Shown: positions 1-8,410, numbered from the stretch's first letter. The stretch: 8,928 nt of DNA from an uncultured Oscillospiraceae bacterium (GCA_900547305.1 URGH01000085.1:1-8928), one strand, 5' to 3'. Numbers and translations are program-made. The notes: generated from the letters alone by a model not told the origin.

Positions 1-217
1 TATACATCACCCGTTTGCGGTAAGGGTGGAAAGGCGAGGTAAGAGCTCACCGATTCCGCGGGAACGCCGGAATCCTGTAAACCCTATTCGGAGCAACGCT
101 GAATGTAACTATACGCTTGCCCGGCGTGTTACGAAAAGCGGCTTGAGCGCAGGGAGCAATCCCGCGTCGAGATAGATAACCGTCCGCGACAGAACTCGGC
201 TTACCGACCGACTCCTT
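1..217 (+). ncRNA. rnpB: RNase P RNA, 3' part (5' end outside window)
   Basis: This is the catalytic RNA of ribonuclease P, which removes the 5' leader from precursor tRNAs. Two stretches match conserved RNase P RNA blocks as I know them: the GGTAAGGGTGGAAAGGCG block with GGTAAGAGCTCACC after it (about 19-51), and the 3' block AGATAGATAACCGTC with GACAGAACTCGGCTTA (about 170-203). Between them a small hairpin at 152-163 closes a GCAA tetraloop (GGGA-GCAA-TCCC), as expected for P18/L18 of type A molecules. The 5' half, and so the left strand of helix P1, lies outside the window, so the 3' end near 217 is an estimate. A small open reading frame on the opposite strand here is not credible. The call rests on recognised motifs, not on a covariance-model search. 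Confidence 0.9.
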
Positions 218-230
218 TGAAATAATATTA

Positions 231-283
231 AACCCCCGCATTCGGAATTTTGAAATTCTGAATGCGGGGGTTCTCTTATTTTC
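231..283. terminator. Bidirectional intrinsic terminator between rnpB and hydA
   Basis: Arms 231-243 (AACCCCCGCATTC) and 260-272 (GAATGCGGGGGTT) are perfect 13-bp complements. Pairing can continue inward through a G-T pair (244/259) and 6 more bp (245-250 with 253-258), giving a stem of about 20 bp with a minimal loop. On the + strand it is followed by a T-rich run (CTCTTATTTTCT), suited to ending rnpB. On the - strand it is followed by TAATATTATTT, which can end the hyd operon 16 nt after the hydA stop. The two transcription units converge here. Confidence 0.88.
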
Positions 284-288
284 TCGGC

Positions 289-2040
289 TTATTTTGAATA
301 TTTCTTTCTCGGAACATAGCTTGTGTGCAAATCATGGTGAGCCTTATGACCGCCGAAGCCGTCATACCACTCGCTGTAAAGCGCCTCTACAACGGGGGAT
401 TCGTGCGATTTACGCAGCGCCATTGAAGCGTCCTGATCGTAAAGTGCTTTTGCCCTTACAGCCTTTAAGTCCACGGTATCTCTTACATACTGCGGCTGTA
501 TCGGCTGACCGCCGCCGTTTACGCAGCCGCCGGGACAGCCCATTATTTCAACAAACGCCCAGCCGTCGGGGTTGCCGTTCTTCATTCTGTCCATAACGCA
601 CTTGGCAGCCGCCGCGCCCGAGGCTACGGCAACCTTTATATCGCTGCCGTTAATGTTAACGGTAGCCTGTTTAAGACCCTGTGTGCCGCGTACTGCGGTA
701 AAGTCAATATCGGTGTTATCCTTGCCGGTAAGCCAGTCGTTAGCGGTTCTGAGCGCCGCCTCCATAACGCCGCCCGTAGCGCCGAATATAACCGCCGCGC
801 CGGTGTCTTCACCGAGCGGAGAGTCAAACTCTTCATCGGGCAGATTTGTGAAGTTTATACCTGCGCGCATTATCATACGCGAAAGCTCGCGGGTGGTAAT
901 GGCAATGTCAACATCGGGCACGCCCGCCGCGCTCTGGTCTTCCCTGCCTATTTCAAATTTCTTAGCCGTGCAGGGCATTACCGAAACGGAAACTATGTCT
1001 TTCGGGTCTATGCCCATTTTATCGGCATAGTAGGTTTTAATAACCGCTCCCGCCATTTGCTGCGGCGATTTGCAGGTGGAAAGATGCTCTAACATATCGG
1101 GATAATAATACTCGCAGAACTTTACCCAACCCGGCGAGCAGGAGGTTATCATCGGAAGTGTGCCGCCGGTTTTTATGCGCTCAACAAGCTCGTTAGCCTC
1201 TTCCACTATTGTAAGGTCGGCGGCAAAATCGGTATCGAAAATCTTATCGAACCCGAGACGGCGAAGAGCCGCAACCATTTTGCCCTCAACATTGGTGCCT
1301 ATGGGCATACCGAAACATTCGCCCAGAGTAGCGCGGATAGACGGAGCAGTCTGAACCACAACGTGCTTATCGGGGTCGGCAAGCGCCGCCCAAATTTTAT
1401 CGGTATCGTCCTTTTCAACCAGCGCACCTGTAGGACATACAACGGTGCACTGCCCGCATGAGATACACGGTACATTTGAAAGACCCACCTCAAACGGAGT
1501 GCCGATCGCGGTATCAATACCGCGGTTGTTAGCGCCTATAACGCCCACATACTGCTCGTTGCAGGCGGCAACGCAGCGGCGGCAAAGCACGCACTTGTTG
1601 TTATCCCTTACAAGGTGGGGTGTTGAGGTATCAAGCTCATAGGTCGGCTTAAAGCCCTCAAAGGCAGATTCCTCTACGCCGTAATCGCGGCAGAGCTTTT
1701 GCAGCTCGCAGTTTGTGGAGCGAACGCAGGAAAGGCACTTTTTCTCGTGGGTAGAGAGAATAAGCTCTAAGGTAGTTCTTCTTGCTTTCTGAATTTTTTC
1801 GGTGTTGGTAAGAACCTCCATACCCTCGCTTACGGGGTAAACGCAGGCGGTAACAATGCGGAAGCCCCTGCCCTCGTTAGCCTCAACAACACAGATACGG
1901 CAGGCTCCTATCTCGTTTTTCTCCTTCATAAAGCAAAGGGTGAGAATTTCAACGCCCGCAGCTCGCGCGGCGTCCAATATGGTAGAGCCTTTTTCTACGC
2001 TTACCGAAATACCGTTTATTTTAACATTTAACATATCCAT
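289..2040 (-). CDS. hydA: Electron-bifurcating [FeFe] hydrogenase, catalytic subunit HydA (HndD-like)
   Basis: This is the cytoplasmic catalytic subunit that reduces protons to H2 with electrons relayed from HydB/HydC. The 583 residues fit the M3 type. In order they show: a [2Fe-2S] plant-ferredoxin domain (C36, C47, C50, C66); a His-ligated [4Fe-4S] site (H98, C102, C105, C111); a two-cluster ferredoxin domain (C150/153/156/160 and C192/195/198/202); the H-cluster domain; and a small-subunit-like C-terminal region ending SYVPRKKY. H-cluster motifs are TSCSPGW (299-305), MPCTAKKFE (355-363) and EIMGCPGGCVNGG (498-510). The first differs from textbook TSCCPGW by a serine at 302. The start is set by AAAGGAG nine nt upstream, directly after the hydB stop (17-nt gap). 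It is the last gene of the operon. Family assignment is secure; the bifurcating role is inferred from its HydB and HydC partners. Confidence 0.96.
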   Translation of the reverse strand: MDMLNVKINGISVSVEKGSTILDAARAAGVEILTLCFMKEKNEIGACRICVVEANEGRGFRIVTACVYPVSEGMEVLTNTEKIQKARRTTLELILSTHEKKCLSCVRSTNCELQKLCRDYGVEESAFEGFKPTYELDTSTPHLVRDNNKCVLCRRCVAACNEQYVGVIGANNRGIDTAIGTPFEVGLSNVPCISCGQCTVVCPTGALVEKDDTDKIWAALADPDKHVVVQTAPSIRATLGECFGMPIGTNVEGKMVAALRRLGFDKIFDTDFAADLTIVEEANELVERIKTGGTLPMITSCSPGWVKFCEYYYPDMLEHLSTCKSPQQMAGAVIKTYYADKMGIDPKDIVSVSVMPCTAKKFEIGREDQSAAGVPDVDIAITTRELSRMIMRAGINFTNLPDEEFDSPLGEDTGAAVIFGATGGVMEAALRTANDWLTGKDNTDIDFTAVRGTQGLKQATVNINGSDIKVAVASGAAAAKCVMDRMKNGNPDGWAFVEIMGCPGGCVNGGGQPIQPQYVRDTVDLKAVRAKALYDQDASMALRKSHESPVVEALYSEWYDGFGGHKAHHDLHTSYVPRKKYSK

Positions 2041-2057
2041 TATTTAAGGCTCCTTTC

Positions 2058-3857
2058 TTACTTTTTAATTATTGCGCCGAACGGGCAGTTAGAAATACAA
2101 GCGCCGCACTTGATACAAGCGGTCTGATTGATTTCGTGCGGATTTTTAATAGTGCCGCTGATAGCGCCCACAGGGCAGTTACGGGCGCACTTTGTGCAGC
2201 CCTTACATTTATCGGCAATAATCGAGTAAGAAACAAGATCCTTACATACGCCGGCAGGACATACCTTATCGGTAACGTGAGCCACATATTCGTCACGGAA
2301 GAATTTAAGGGTTGCAAGCACGGGGTTAGGCGCAGTCTGACCGAGACCGCAAAGCGAGTTTTGCTTAATGTAGTGGCAAAGCTCTTCCATTCTGTCAAGG
2401 TCTTCAAGTGTGCCGTTGCCCTTGGTGATTTTATCAAGCAATTCAAGCAGTCTCTTTGTACCTACGCGGCAGGGTGTGCACTTACCGCAGGACTCGTCAA
2501 CCGTAAATTCAAGGAAGAATTTAGCCATATCAACCATACAGGTGTCTTCGTCCATAACAATAAGTCCGCCCGAACCCATCATACAGCCGATAGCGGTTAA
2601 GTTATCGTAATCAACCTCGGTATCAATAAGGCTTGCGGGAATACATCCGCCCGAGGGTCCGCCTGTCTGAGCGGCTTTGAATTTCTTGCCGTTCGGAATA
2701 CCGCCGCCTATATCCTCGATTATATGGCGGAGAGTTGTGCCCATAGGAATTTCAACAAGTCCCGTGTGCTTTATCTTACCGCCTAAAGCGAATACCTTAG
2801 TACCCTTAGAGCGCTCTGTACCCATTGATGCAAACCACTCGGCGCCGCGAAGAATAATTTGCGGAATATTTGCAAAGGTTTCAACGTTGTTTTCAACCGT
2901 GGGTGAGTTGTAAAGACCCTTAACTGCCGGATACGGCGGGCGGGGTCTCGGCTCGCCGCGGTTGCCCTCAATTGAGGTCATAAGCGCGGTTTCCTCGCCG
3001 CAAACGAACGCGCCGGCACCAAGACGGATATGCAAATCAAAATCAAAGCCCGAGCCGAAAATATCCTTACCCAAAAGCCCGTATTCACGCGCCTGGTCAA
3101 TAGCTATCTGCAAACGGTGAACCGCTATTGGGTACTCTGCACGAACATAAACATAGCCTTCTGTTGCGCCTATTGCGTAGCCCGCAATAGCCATAGCCTC
3201 AATTACAGAGTGCGGGTCGCCCTCAAGTACCGAACGGTCCATAAACGCGCCGGGGTCGCCCTCGTCCGCATTACATACAACATACTTCTGCGGAGCCTTA
3301 TTCGGCGCGCACAAAGCCCACTTTCTGCCCGTGGGGAATCCGCCGCCGCCTCTGCCGCGAAGACCCGAATCGGTAACGCACTTAATAACGTCCTCGGGGG
3401 TCATTTCGGTTAAAACCTTACCGAGAGCGGCGTAGCCGTCCATAGCTATGTATTCGTCGATATTTTCGGGGTTGATAACGCCGCAGTTACGAAGAACAAC
3501 GCGGTTCTGCGATTTATAGAAAGCGGTGTCGCCCAAGGACACGTTACCCTCAATTTCATCAGCTACATTACCGGTATCGTTATAAACCAAACGCTCAACA
3601 ATACGACCTTTAAGCAGGTGCTCCTCAACAATTTCCTTAACGTCCTCGGGGGTTACTCTGCTGTAAAAAGTACCGTCAGGATAAACGATAACAACCGGTC
3701 CCAAAGCGCAGAGACCGAAACAGCCTGTCTGTACGAGCTTTACCTCGTCCGCAAGTCCGCAGCTTTCAATATTCTCGGCAAACGCCTTTTGAATATCGTG
3801 GCTTCCCGAAGAGGTACAGCCGGTACCGCCGCAGATCAACACATGTGCACGAATCAT
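2058..3857 (-). CDS. hydB: Electron-bifurcating hydrogenase, NADH/FMN subunit HydB (NuoF/HndC-like)
   Basis: This is the flavin subunit that oxidises or reduces NAD(H) and is the proposed bifurcation site of HydABC complexes. The 599 residues contain: an N-terminal thioredoxin-like [2Fe-2S] domain (C9, C14, C46, C50); the NuoF core with the glycine-rich FMN/NADH loop GLRGRGGGGFPTG (165-177) and the GEETALMTSIEGNRG segment (287-301); a [4Fe-4S] site (C457, C460, C463, C503); a His/Cys group (H527, C533, C538) that probably belongs to the metal site reported for bifurcating HydB proteins; and a C-terminal two-[4Fe-4S] ferredoxin domain (C551/554/557/561, C581/584/587/591) absent from respiratory NuoF. 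The start follows TGGAGGT at 7-nt spacing. Gaps of 18 nt to the upstream gene and 17 nt to hydA indicate one operon. All expected ligands are present. Confidence 0.96.
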   Translation of the reverse strand: MIRAHVLICGGTGCTSSGSHDIQKAFAENIESCGLADEVKLVQTGCFGLCALGPVVIVYPDGTFYSRVTPEDVKEIVEEHLLKGRIVERLVYNDTGNVADEIEGNVSLGDTAFYKSQNRVVLRNCGVINPENIDEYIAMDGYAALGKVLTEMTPEDVIKCVTDSGLRGRGGGGFPTGRKWALCAPNKAPQKYVVCNADEGDPGAFMDRSVLEGDPHSVIEAMAIAGYAIGATEGYVYVRAEYPIAVHRLQIAIDQAREYGLLGKDIFGSGFDFDLHIRLGAGAFVCGEETALMTSIEGNRGEPRPRPPYPAVKGLYNSPTVENNVETFANIPQIILRGAEWFASMGTERSKGTKVFALGGKIKHTGLVEIPMGTTLRHIIEDIGGGIPNGKKFKAAQTGGPSGGCIPASLIDTEVDYDNLTAIGCMMGSGGLIVMDEDTCMVDMAKFFLEFTVDESCGKCTPCRVGTKRLLELLDKITKGNGTLEDLDRMEELCHYIKQNSLCGLGQTAPNPVLATLKFFRDEYVAHVTDKVCPAGVCKDLVSYSIIADKCKGCTKCARNCPVGAISGTIKNPHEINQTACIKCGACISNCPFGAIIKK

Positions 3858-3875
3858 TTTTTTACCTCCAAATTA

Positions 3876-4782
<907 letters not shown>

Positions 4783-4786
<4 letters not shown>

Positions 4787-5496
4787 ACCGCACCCCGCAA
4801 ATAGTTTATAAGCGCCTGTGCGGCGTTTTCCCTGCCGCAGTCAAGCTCTATGTAAGCGCCGCGCTCATTTATATCCCATAAATAGTGAGCGTCGGAGCTT
4901 GTTATAATTTTTTTGCCGTATTTTTCGGCATATTCCGCTGCCTTTTCCCCGCCATGTACCTCCGCAAAAGGAAAGTACGGTTTTTCGGGGAAAAAGCCCA
5001 GCACTGCAAGCAAGCCGTTTGACTGCCTGTCGATATGTGCCGGAAAGCACACGCCGCCGTATTTTTCCACTGCCTGCGGCACTTCTTCAAGCGAAAAAGA
5101 AGTAGCGTTTATAAGAAGATAATCGTCGTAACCCGTGATATTATCGTTTTCATCGGTAATACGCTGTTCCCCGAAAATATCGGGGCGGTTTTTGATTTTT
5201 ATTCTTCTTTCTTCAAGCACATTTTCAAATTCCATAGCGCCCGAAAGTGTAGTGAACAGACATACCGCGTGAATATCCTCTGCCGTTGTAAGCTCTGTTC
5301 CCGCCACGGGAATTACTCCGTGCCTGTAAGCCGCTTTGAAAAACGCAGGGCAGTTTTTTAAGGTATTATGGTCGGTAAGCGCCATAATATCGAGTCCGTT
5401 CAGCTCCCCCATTCCCGCAATGCTGTCAGGCGTCATATCATTATCCCCGCAGGGGGATAAGCAGGAATGAATGTGCAGATCGTAGTAATACCTCAT
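4783..5496 (-). CDS. PHP-domain metal-dependent phosphoesterase
   Basis: This 237-residue protein belongs to the PHP (polymerase and histidinol phosphatase) superfamily, whose members hydrolyse phosphoesters with a bi- or trinuclear metal site. The metal-binding set looks complete: DLHIHS (6-11; H8, H10), TDHN (41-44; D42, H43), E68 in GTELT, H76 in EDIHAV, H154 in PAHID and SDAH (201-204; D202, H204). The start must be the first Met, because the next in-frame Met (21) would remove DLHIH. No Shine-Dalgarno sequence is visible before it (CTTCACTCGCTTTT), and the start overlaps the preceding stop as ATGA, so translation is probably coupled. The substrate is unknown. Its place between kinase-like and DRTGG genes suggests a small-molecule phosphodiester or a phosphoprotein of the same module, but the sequence cannot decide. 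Confidence 0.9.
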
Positions 5497-5816
5497 AAAA
5501 GCGAGTGAAGCGTTACCGCGGCATCATAAGCAGAACCCAAAAATGACAGTATATTAACGCCCTTTTCCTCCGCTGTTTTGCGAACGTCCGCGGGTATTTC
5601 CACACCCTCTGCCGCTATTATGCAGGCAGTGTCCGCAAGGGCTGCTACCGCCACAATATTGGCGTTGGACATTATGGTTATCCACGCGTCGCCCGATTGT
5701 GCCCTGCCCATTACCCAGCTTAAAAGGTCGCCTATATAAACGCCGGTTATTTCTCTGTCCGTTTCGGGGGTTGCAACCGCGCCGAAACCGTTTTTCAAAA
5801 GGTCTTCTACCGTCAT
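5493..5816 (-). CDS. DRTGG-domain protein (second copy)
   Basis: This 107-residue soluble protein has no signal or membrane segment. Residues 19-40 (TDREITGVYIGDLLS, then WVMGRAQ) fit the DRTGG domain, a ligand- or partner-binding fold known from HPr kinase-like, phosphotransacetylase and CBS-associated proteins. A hydrophobic alternating core follows (43-72, including ADTACIIAAEG). It resembles the other DRTGG protein of this operon in layout: a GD/SD-LLS-type helix, a strand ending in a conserved small-residue turn, then a C-I-I/V strand. The two look like diverged paralogues. No catalytic motif is visible, and annotations as a 'serine kinase' would be misleading because no P-loop is present. 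GGAGGG lies upstream, the start overlaps the hydS stop (ATGA) and its stop overlaps the PHP start (ATGA). Function is unknown. Confidence 0.8.
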   Translation of the reverse strand: MTVEDLLKNGFGAVATPETDREITGVYIGDLLSWVMGRAQSGDAWITIMSNANIVAVAALADTACIIAAEGVEIPADVRKTAEEKGVNILSFLGSAYDAAVTLHSLL

Positions 5817-7066
5817 TTACCGTCGCCCTCCTTATATAAGGGACATTTTGCCCCGCAGGATTTATTTCTTACCGTGTCCTCTGCAAAAGCGCGGCAGTTA
5901 GGCGCTCCGCACGCGCCGCAGTCAATACCGGGTAAGGTATCGCGCAGCTTTTGAATATCCGCCATCATCCGCATTGATTCCGCCATACTGTCGCTAAGCC
6001 GTGAAATGGGGTGATAGGTAGGTATTTCGTTGAAGATGTAGCTTTCGGGAATATAGCTTTCTTCCTTTGAAAGAAAGTTTTGCGAAACGGGCAAATATCT
6101 TCTTAACGTTTGCAGCCGCGCCTTTGCTATAAACGGGTTTTGCATTGTCATAACCCCGCCTACGCAGCCGCCCGAACACGCGTTAAGCTCAATAAATTCA
6201 AGCGGCGGTATATTGCCGTTTTCTACCTGATCGAGAACCCGAATCACATTTTCAATTCCGTCCGCCGCCAAGTAGCTTTCGTTGAATATCGCGGTTGCCT
6301 CTCCCCCGGTGCTTGCCCAGCCAATGCCTATCATACCCGAGTTTGAAAGCGACTTTATATCCGCCTTCGGCTGCATTTTGGCTATAAGCTGAAAGTAAAT
6401 ATCGTTAATCGAAACCACCGTATCTACCTGGCTTTTATAGCCTGCAAACCCGTTTTTAACATAGCTTACCTTTGCGGGACAGGGTGAAATAAAGCAAACG
6501 CCTATTTCCTCCTTCGCCAATTCTGGGTGTTCCCGCTTTGCCTTTTTGCGGGCAAGCATTGCCGCAACTTCCATTGGCGGCAGCATATGTATAATATTAT
6601 CGGTAAGGGACGGAAAGCGCAAGCCTATAAGTCTTATTACCACGGGGCACGCCGAGCTTATAGCGGGTTTTTTAACCCCCTCGGTTTTAAGGTAAAGCCT
6701 TGTGTACGCGCTGACTAATTCCGCCGCGGCGGAAACCTCAAACACATCGTCAAACCCGATTTTTATAAGACCGTCAAGCACATAGTCAACGTCCTCTAAA
6801 TTATCGAACTGACCGTATAGTGAGGGCGCGGGCAATGCGATTTTCCACTTGAATTTATCCATTGCCGAAAGCTTTTCGCAAACCGCCTTTTTCGCGTTAT
6901 GCGGGCATACCCTTATACATTCGCCGCAGTCAATGCAGCGGTCGGGGTCTATTGATGCATGACCGCCCCTTATTCTTATTGCCTCTGTGGGGCAATGCTT
7001 TAAGCACGCGGTGCAGCCGCTGCACTTTTTTTCGTCAAGGTAAACCGAATGTTCATATTTGTTCAT
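5813..7066 (-). CDS. hydS: Putative sensory [FeFe] hydrogenase, group D type (HydS)
   Basis: The 417 residues contain two [4Fe-4S] ferredoxin motifs (C15/18/21/25, C44/47/50/54), an H-cluster domain, and a C-terminal FeS domain with CX2CX4CX16C spacing (C383, C386, C391, C408) as in RnfB/AcsC-type proteins. The four H-cluster cysteines are present: C140 in SSACP, C196 in SPCPAK (with K199), and C297 and C301 in NACSGGCVGG. The proton-relay cysteine is alanine (A139). The MPC methionine is S194, the EXM methionine is N295, and the relay glutamate of MPCXXKXXE is Y202. These changes, with no PAS domain and a place beside a bifurcating hydrogenase, match group D sensory hydrogenases such as the Thermoanaerobacter mathranii protein. 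It probably senses H2 or redox state and is not a bulk catalyst. CAGGTG lies 5 nt before the start. Confidence 0.87.
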   Translation of the reverse strand: MNKYEHSVYLDEKKCSGCTACLKHCPTEAIRIRGGHASIDPDRCIDCGECIRVCPHNAKKAVCEKLSAMDKFKWKIALPAPSLYGQFDNLEDVDYVLDGLIKIGFDDVFEVSAAAELVSAYTRLYLKTEGVKKPAISSACPVVIRLIGLRFPSLTDNIIHMLPPMEVAAMLARKKAKREHPELAKEEIGVCFISPCPAKVSYVKNGFAGYKSQVDTVVSINDIYFQLIAKMQPKADIKSLSNSGMIGIGWASTGGEATAIFNESYLAADGIENVIRVLDQVENGNIPPLEFIELNACSGGCVGGVMTMQNPFIAKARLQTLRRYLPVSQNFLSKEESYIPESYIFNEIPTYHPISRLSDSMAESMRMMADIQKLRDTLPGIDCGACGAPNCRAFAEDTVRNKSCGAKCPLYKEGDGK

Positions 7067-7091
7067 TTGAGCACCTGCCGAAAATATTTTT

Positions 7092-7514
7092 TCAAAGCAT
7101 AACTCGCATTGTAATGTCCGTGCCTACGCCCACCGTGGAGTTTATCTCCATACTGTCGGTATAGCGCTTCATATTGGGCAGCCCCATTCCCGCGCCGAAG
7201 CCCAGGGAGCGGATTTGGTCGGACGCTGTGGAGTACCCCTCCTGCATAGCCCGCTCAATATCTTTAATTCCCGGTCCTTTATCGTGCAGGAATATTTCAA
7301 TACAGTCCTCACTCACGGTAACGTCGGCTTCGCCGCCGCCTGCGTGAATTACCATATTTATTTCGCCCTCGTACATTGCAATGGAGACCCTGCGTATTAT
7401 TTCGGGCGGCAGCCCTAATTGCCTTAAATTCTTCTTGACCTGAACCGAGGCCTTACCTGCCGATGTAAAATCCTCACCGTCAACGTCAAAGTGGAATTTC
7501 AAAGTCTCAGGCAT
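7092..7514 (-). CDS. RsbW/SpoIIAB-like ATP-binding protein (anti-sigma-type kinase fold)
   Basis: This 140-residue soluble protein has the ATPase fold of anti-sigma-factor serine kinases. Visible motifs are the N box SIAMYEGEINMVIHAGG (44-60, E49, N53, H57), the G1 box HDKGPGI (77-83, D78), the G2 box GFGAGMGLPNM (105-115) and a G3-like VGVGTDITM (128-136). Length and motif order fit RsbW/SpoIIAB better than a histidine kinase fragment. Family members phosphorylate a serine or threonine on an anti-sigma-factor antagonist with a STAS fold, or bind a sigma factor. No STAS or sigma-factor gene is visible here, so the partner may be a DRTGG protein (inference) or be encoded elsewhere. The start overlaps the upstream stop by 8 nt, with a weak AGGG before it. 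hydS starts 25 nt downstream. Confidence 0.87.
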   Translation of the reverse strand: MPETLKFHFDVDGEDFTSAGKASVQVKKNLRQLGLPPEIIRRVSIAMYEGEINMVIHAGGGEADVTVSEDCIEIFLHDKGPGIKDIERAMQEGYSTASDQIRSLGFGAGMGLPNMKRYTDSMEINSTVGVGTDITMRVML

Positions 7515-7863
7515 TTTTAACCCTGTTCCCTACAAGACCGTTGCTGTAAAGAATACCGCAAGCCTCGTACATTCTTTTATCAGTAGCAAGAATTACCATA
7601 CCGCAATCCTTTGCCAGCTCAATCATTTCGGCAGTGGGCATTTTAGAGCGCACAAACACTATGCAGTTCATATCCATCATTTCGGCGGTTCTTACAACCT
7701 GCAAATTAACAAGCCCCGTAAGCAGCACCGCCTGATCCTTTACATATGCCAGCACATCGCTCATCATATCGCTGCCGCAGGCGGAATAAACGTGGCGTGA
7801 AAGCCCCTCCTCGCAGCAGATGACCTGTGCGCCCAGCAAATCTCTTATAGTACCGATCTTCAT
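7507..7863 (-). CDS. DRTGG-domain protein (first copy)
   Basis: This 118-residue soluble protein has a DRTGG-type domain. Residues 28-60 (SACGSDMMSDVLAYV, then KDQAVLLTGL and NLQVVRTAEM) align in pattern with the second DRTGG protein of the operon, followed by a MNCIVFVRSK strand (65-74) and a TDKRMYEACGILYS end (94-107). No P-loop, metal site or membrane segment is visible. Position two in the operon, between hydC and the RsbW-like kinase gene, is a pairing I recall from other clostridial hydrogenase operons. It could be a ligand-binding switch or a kinase substrate; neither is shown by the sequence. AAAGGAT precedes the ATG at a long spacing of about 13 nt. The gap to hydC is 22 nt, and the 3' end overlaps the next start by 8 nt (ATGCCTGA). 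Confidence 0.82.
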   Translation of the reverse strand: MKIGTIRDLLGAQVICCEEGLSRHVYSACGSDMMSDVLAYVKDQAVLLTGLVNLQVVRTAEMMDMNCIVFVRSKMPTAEMIELAKDCGMVILATDKRMYEACGILYSNGLVGNRVKNA

Positions 7864-7885
7864 ATGCGGAGTATCCTTTCAGGAT

Positions 7886-8389
7886 TTATTTACCGAAGCC
7901 GTATTTTTCAAGTATGCCGTCAACATCGTCTACGGTCAGTCTGCCGTAAACTTCATCATTAACAGTAAGCACCGGTGCCAAGCCGCAAGCGCCTATACAG
8001 CGGCAGGCGGTAAGCGAAAATCTGCCGTCCTCGGTACATTCGTCCGCGCCGATTCCGAGTCTTTCGCTCAGCTTGTTGAAAATATCTCCCGAGCCTTTAA
8101 CATAGCACGCGGTGCCGAGACATACGGATATGTTGTACTCACCCTTAGGCGACAGCGAAAACTGCGCGTAAAATGTGGAAACACCGTAAACCTTTTCAAG
8201 CGGCACGTCCATTCCCTCGGCTATCATTTCCTGAACCTCCATAGGCAGGTAGCCGTAAACGTCCTGCGCCTGCTGCATAACTGCCATCAAAAGACTTTTA
8301 TCGTGCTTATTGGCGTCAATTATTTCGCGCAGCTTTTTTTCCTGTTCAGCTGTTCCCTTAAAGGGAAGCTTACTGATCTTTTTTTGCAT
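7886..8389 (-). CDS. hydC: Electron-bifurcating hydrogenase, NuoE-like subunit HydC (HndA-like)
   Basis: This is the small electron-transfer subunit of HydABC, homologous to NuoE of complex I. It carries one [2Fe-2S] cluster next to the flavin subunit. The 167 residues show an N-terminal helical bundle (about 12-80, with QDVYGYLP and VYGVSTFYAQF) and a thioredoxin-like C-terminal domain with ligands C90 and C95 (CLGTAC) and C131 and C135 (CIGAC). C129 is an extra neighbouring cysteine. Length and motifs are typical. An upstream in-frame ATG would add 11 residues (start 8422), but AAGGAGG at 8399-8405 sits 9 nt before the 8389 start and inside that extension, so 8389 is chosen. It is the first gene of the operon, separated from the divergent gene by 206 nt. 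Confidence 0.95.
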   Translation of the reverse strand: MQKKISKLPFKGTAEQEKKLREIIDANKHDKSLLMAVMQQAQDVYGYLPMEVQEMIAEGMDVPLEKVYGVSTFYAQFSLSPKGEYNISVCLGTACYVKGSGDIFNKLSERLGIGADECTEDGRFSLTACRCIGACGLAPVLTVNDEVYGRLTVDDVDGILEKYGFGK

Positions 8390-8398
8390 TAAACGAAT

Positions 8399-8405
8399 CC
8401 TCCTT
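8399..8405 (-). promoter_or_regulatory. Ribosome binding site of hydC
   Basis: On the - strand the sequence AAGGAGG lies 9 nt before the ATG at 8389. It fixes that start over the in-frame ATG at 8422, which has no comparable site upstream. Confidence 0.88.
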
Positions 8406-8410
8406 CGAAT

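Noticed and set aside
47..241. 64-codon open frame on the - strand
   Set aside because: It lies antisense to conserved RNase P RNA blocks and the terminator stem; the frame is a by-product of the RNA sequence and has no ribosome binding site or recognisable protein.
572..1030. Long + strand open frame opposite hydA, and similar ones opposite hydB (2136-2600), the hydB/hndB-like junction (3618-4022) and hydC (7820-8392)
   Set aside because: They are antisense shadows of genes with clear protein motifs, have no credible ribosome binding sites and give no recognisable domains.
2058..3857. HydB as the beta subunit of an NAD-dependent formate dehydrogenase
   Set aside because: The NuoF-like subunit occurs in both complexes, but the neighbouring catalytic subunit is an [FeFe] hydrogenase and no molybdopterin protein is present.
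7886..8389. HydC as a NuoE subunit of respiratory complex I
   Set aside because: No nuoA-D or nuoG-N genes are present, and the downstream HydB has the extra C-terminal ferredoxin domain and HydA the H-cluster domain, which are typical of bifurcating hydrogenases.
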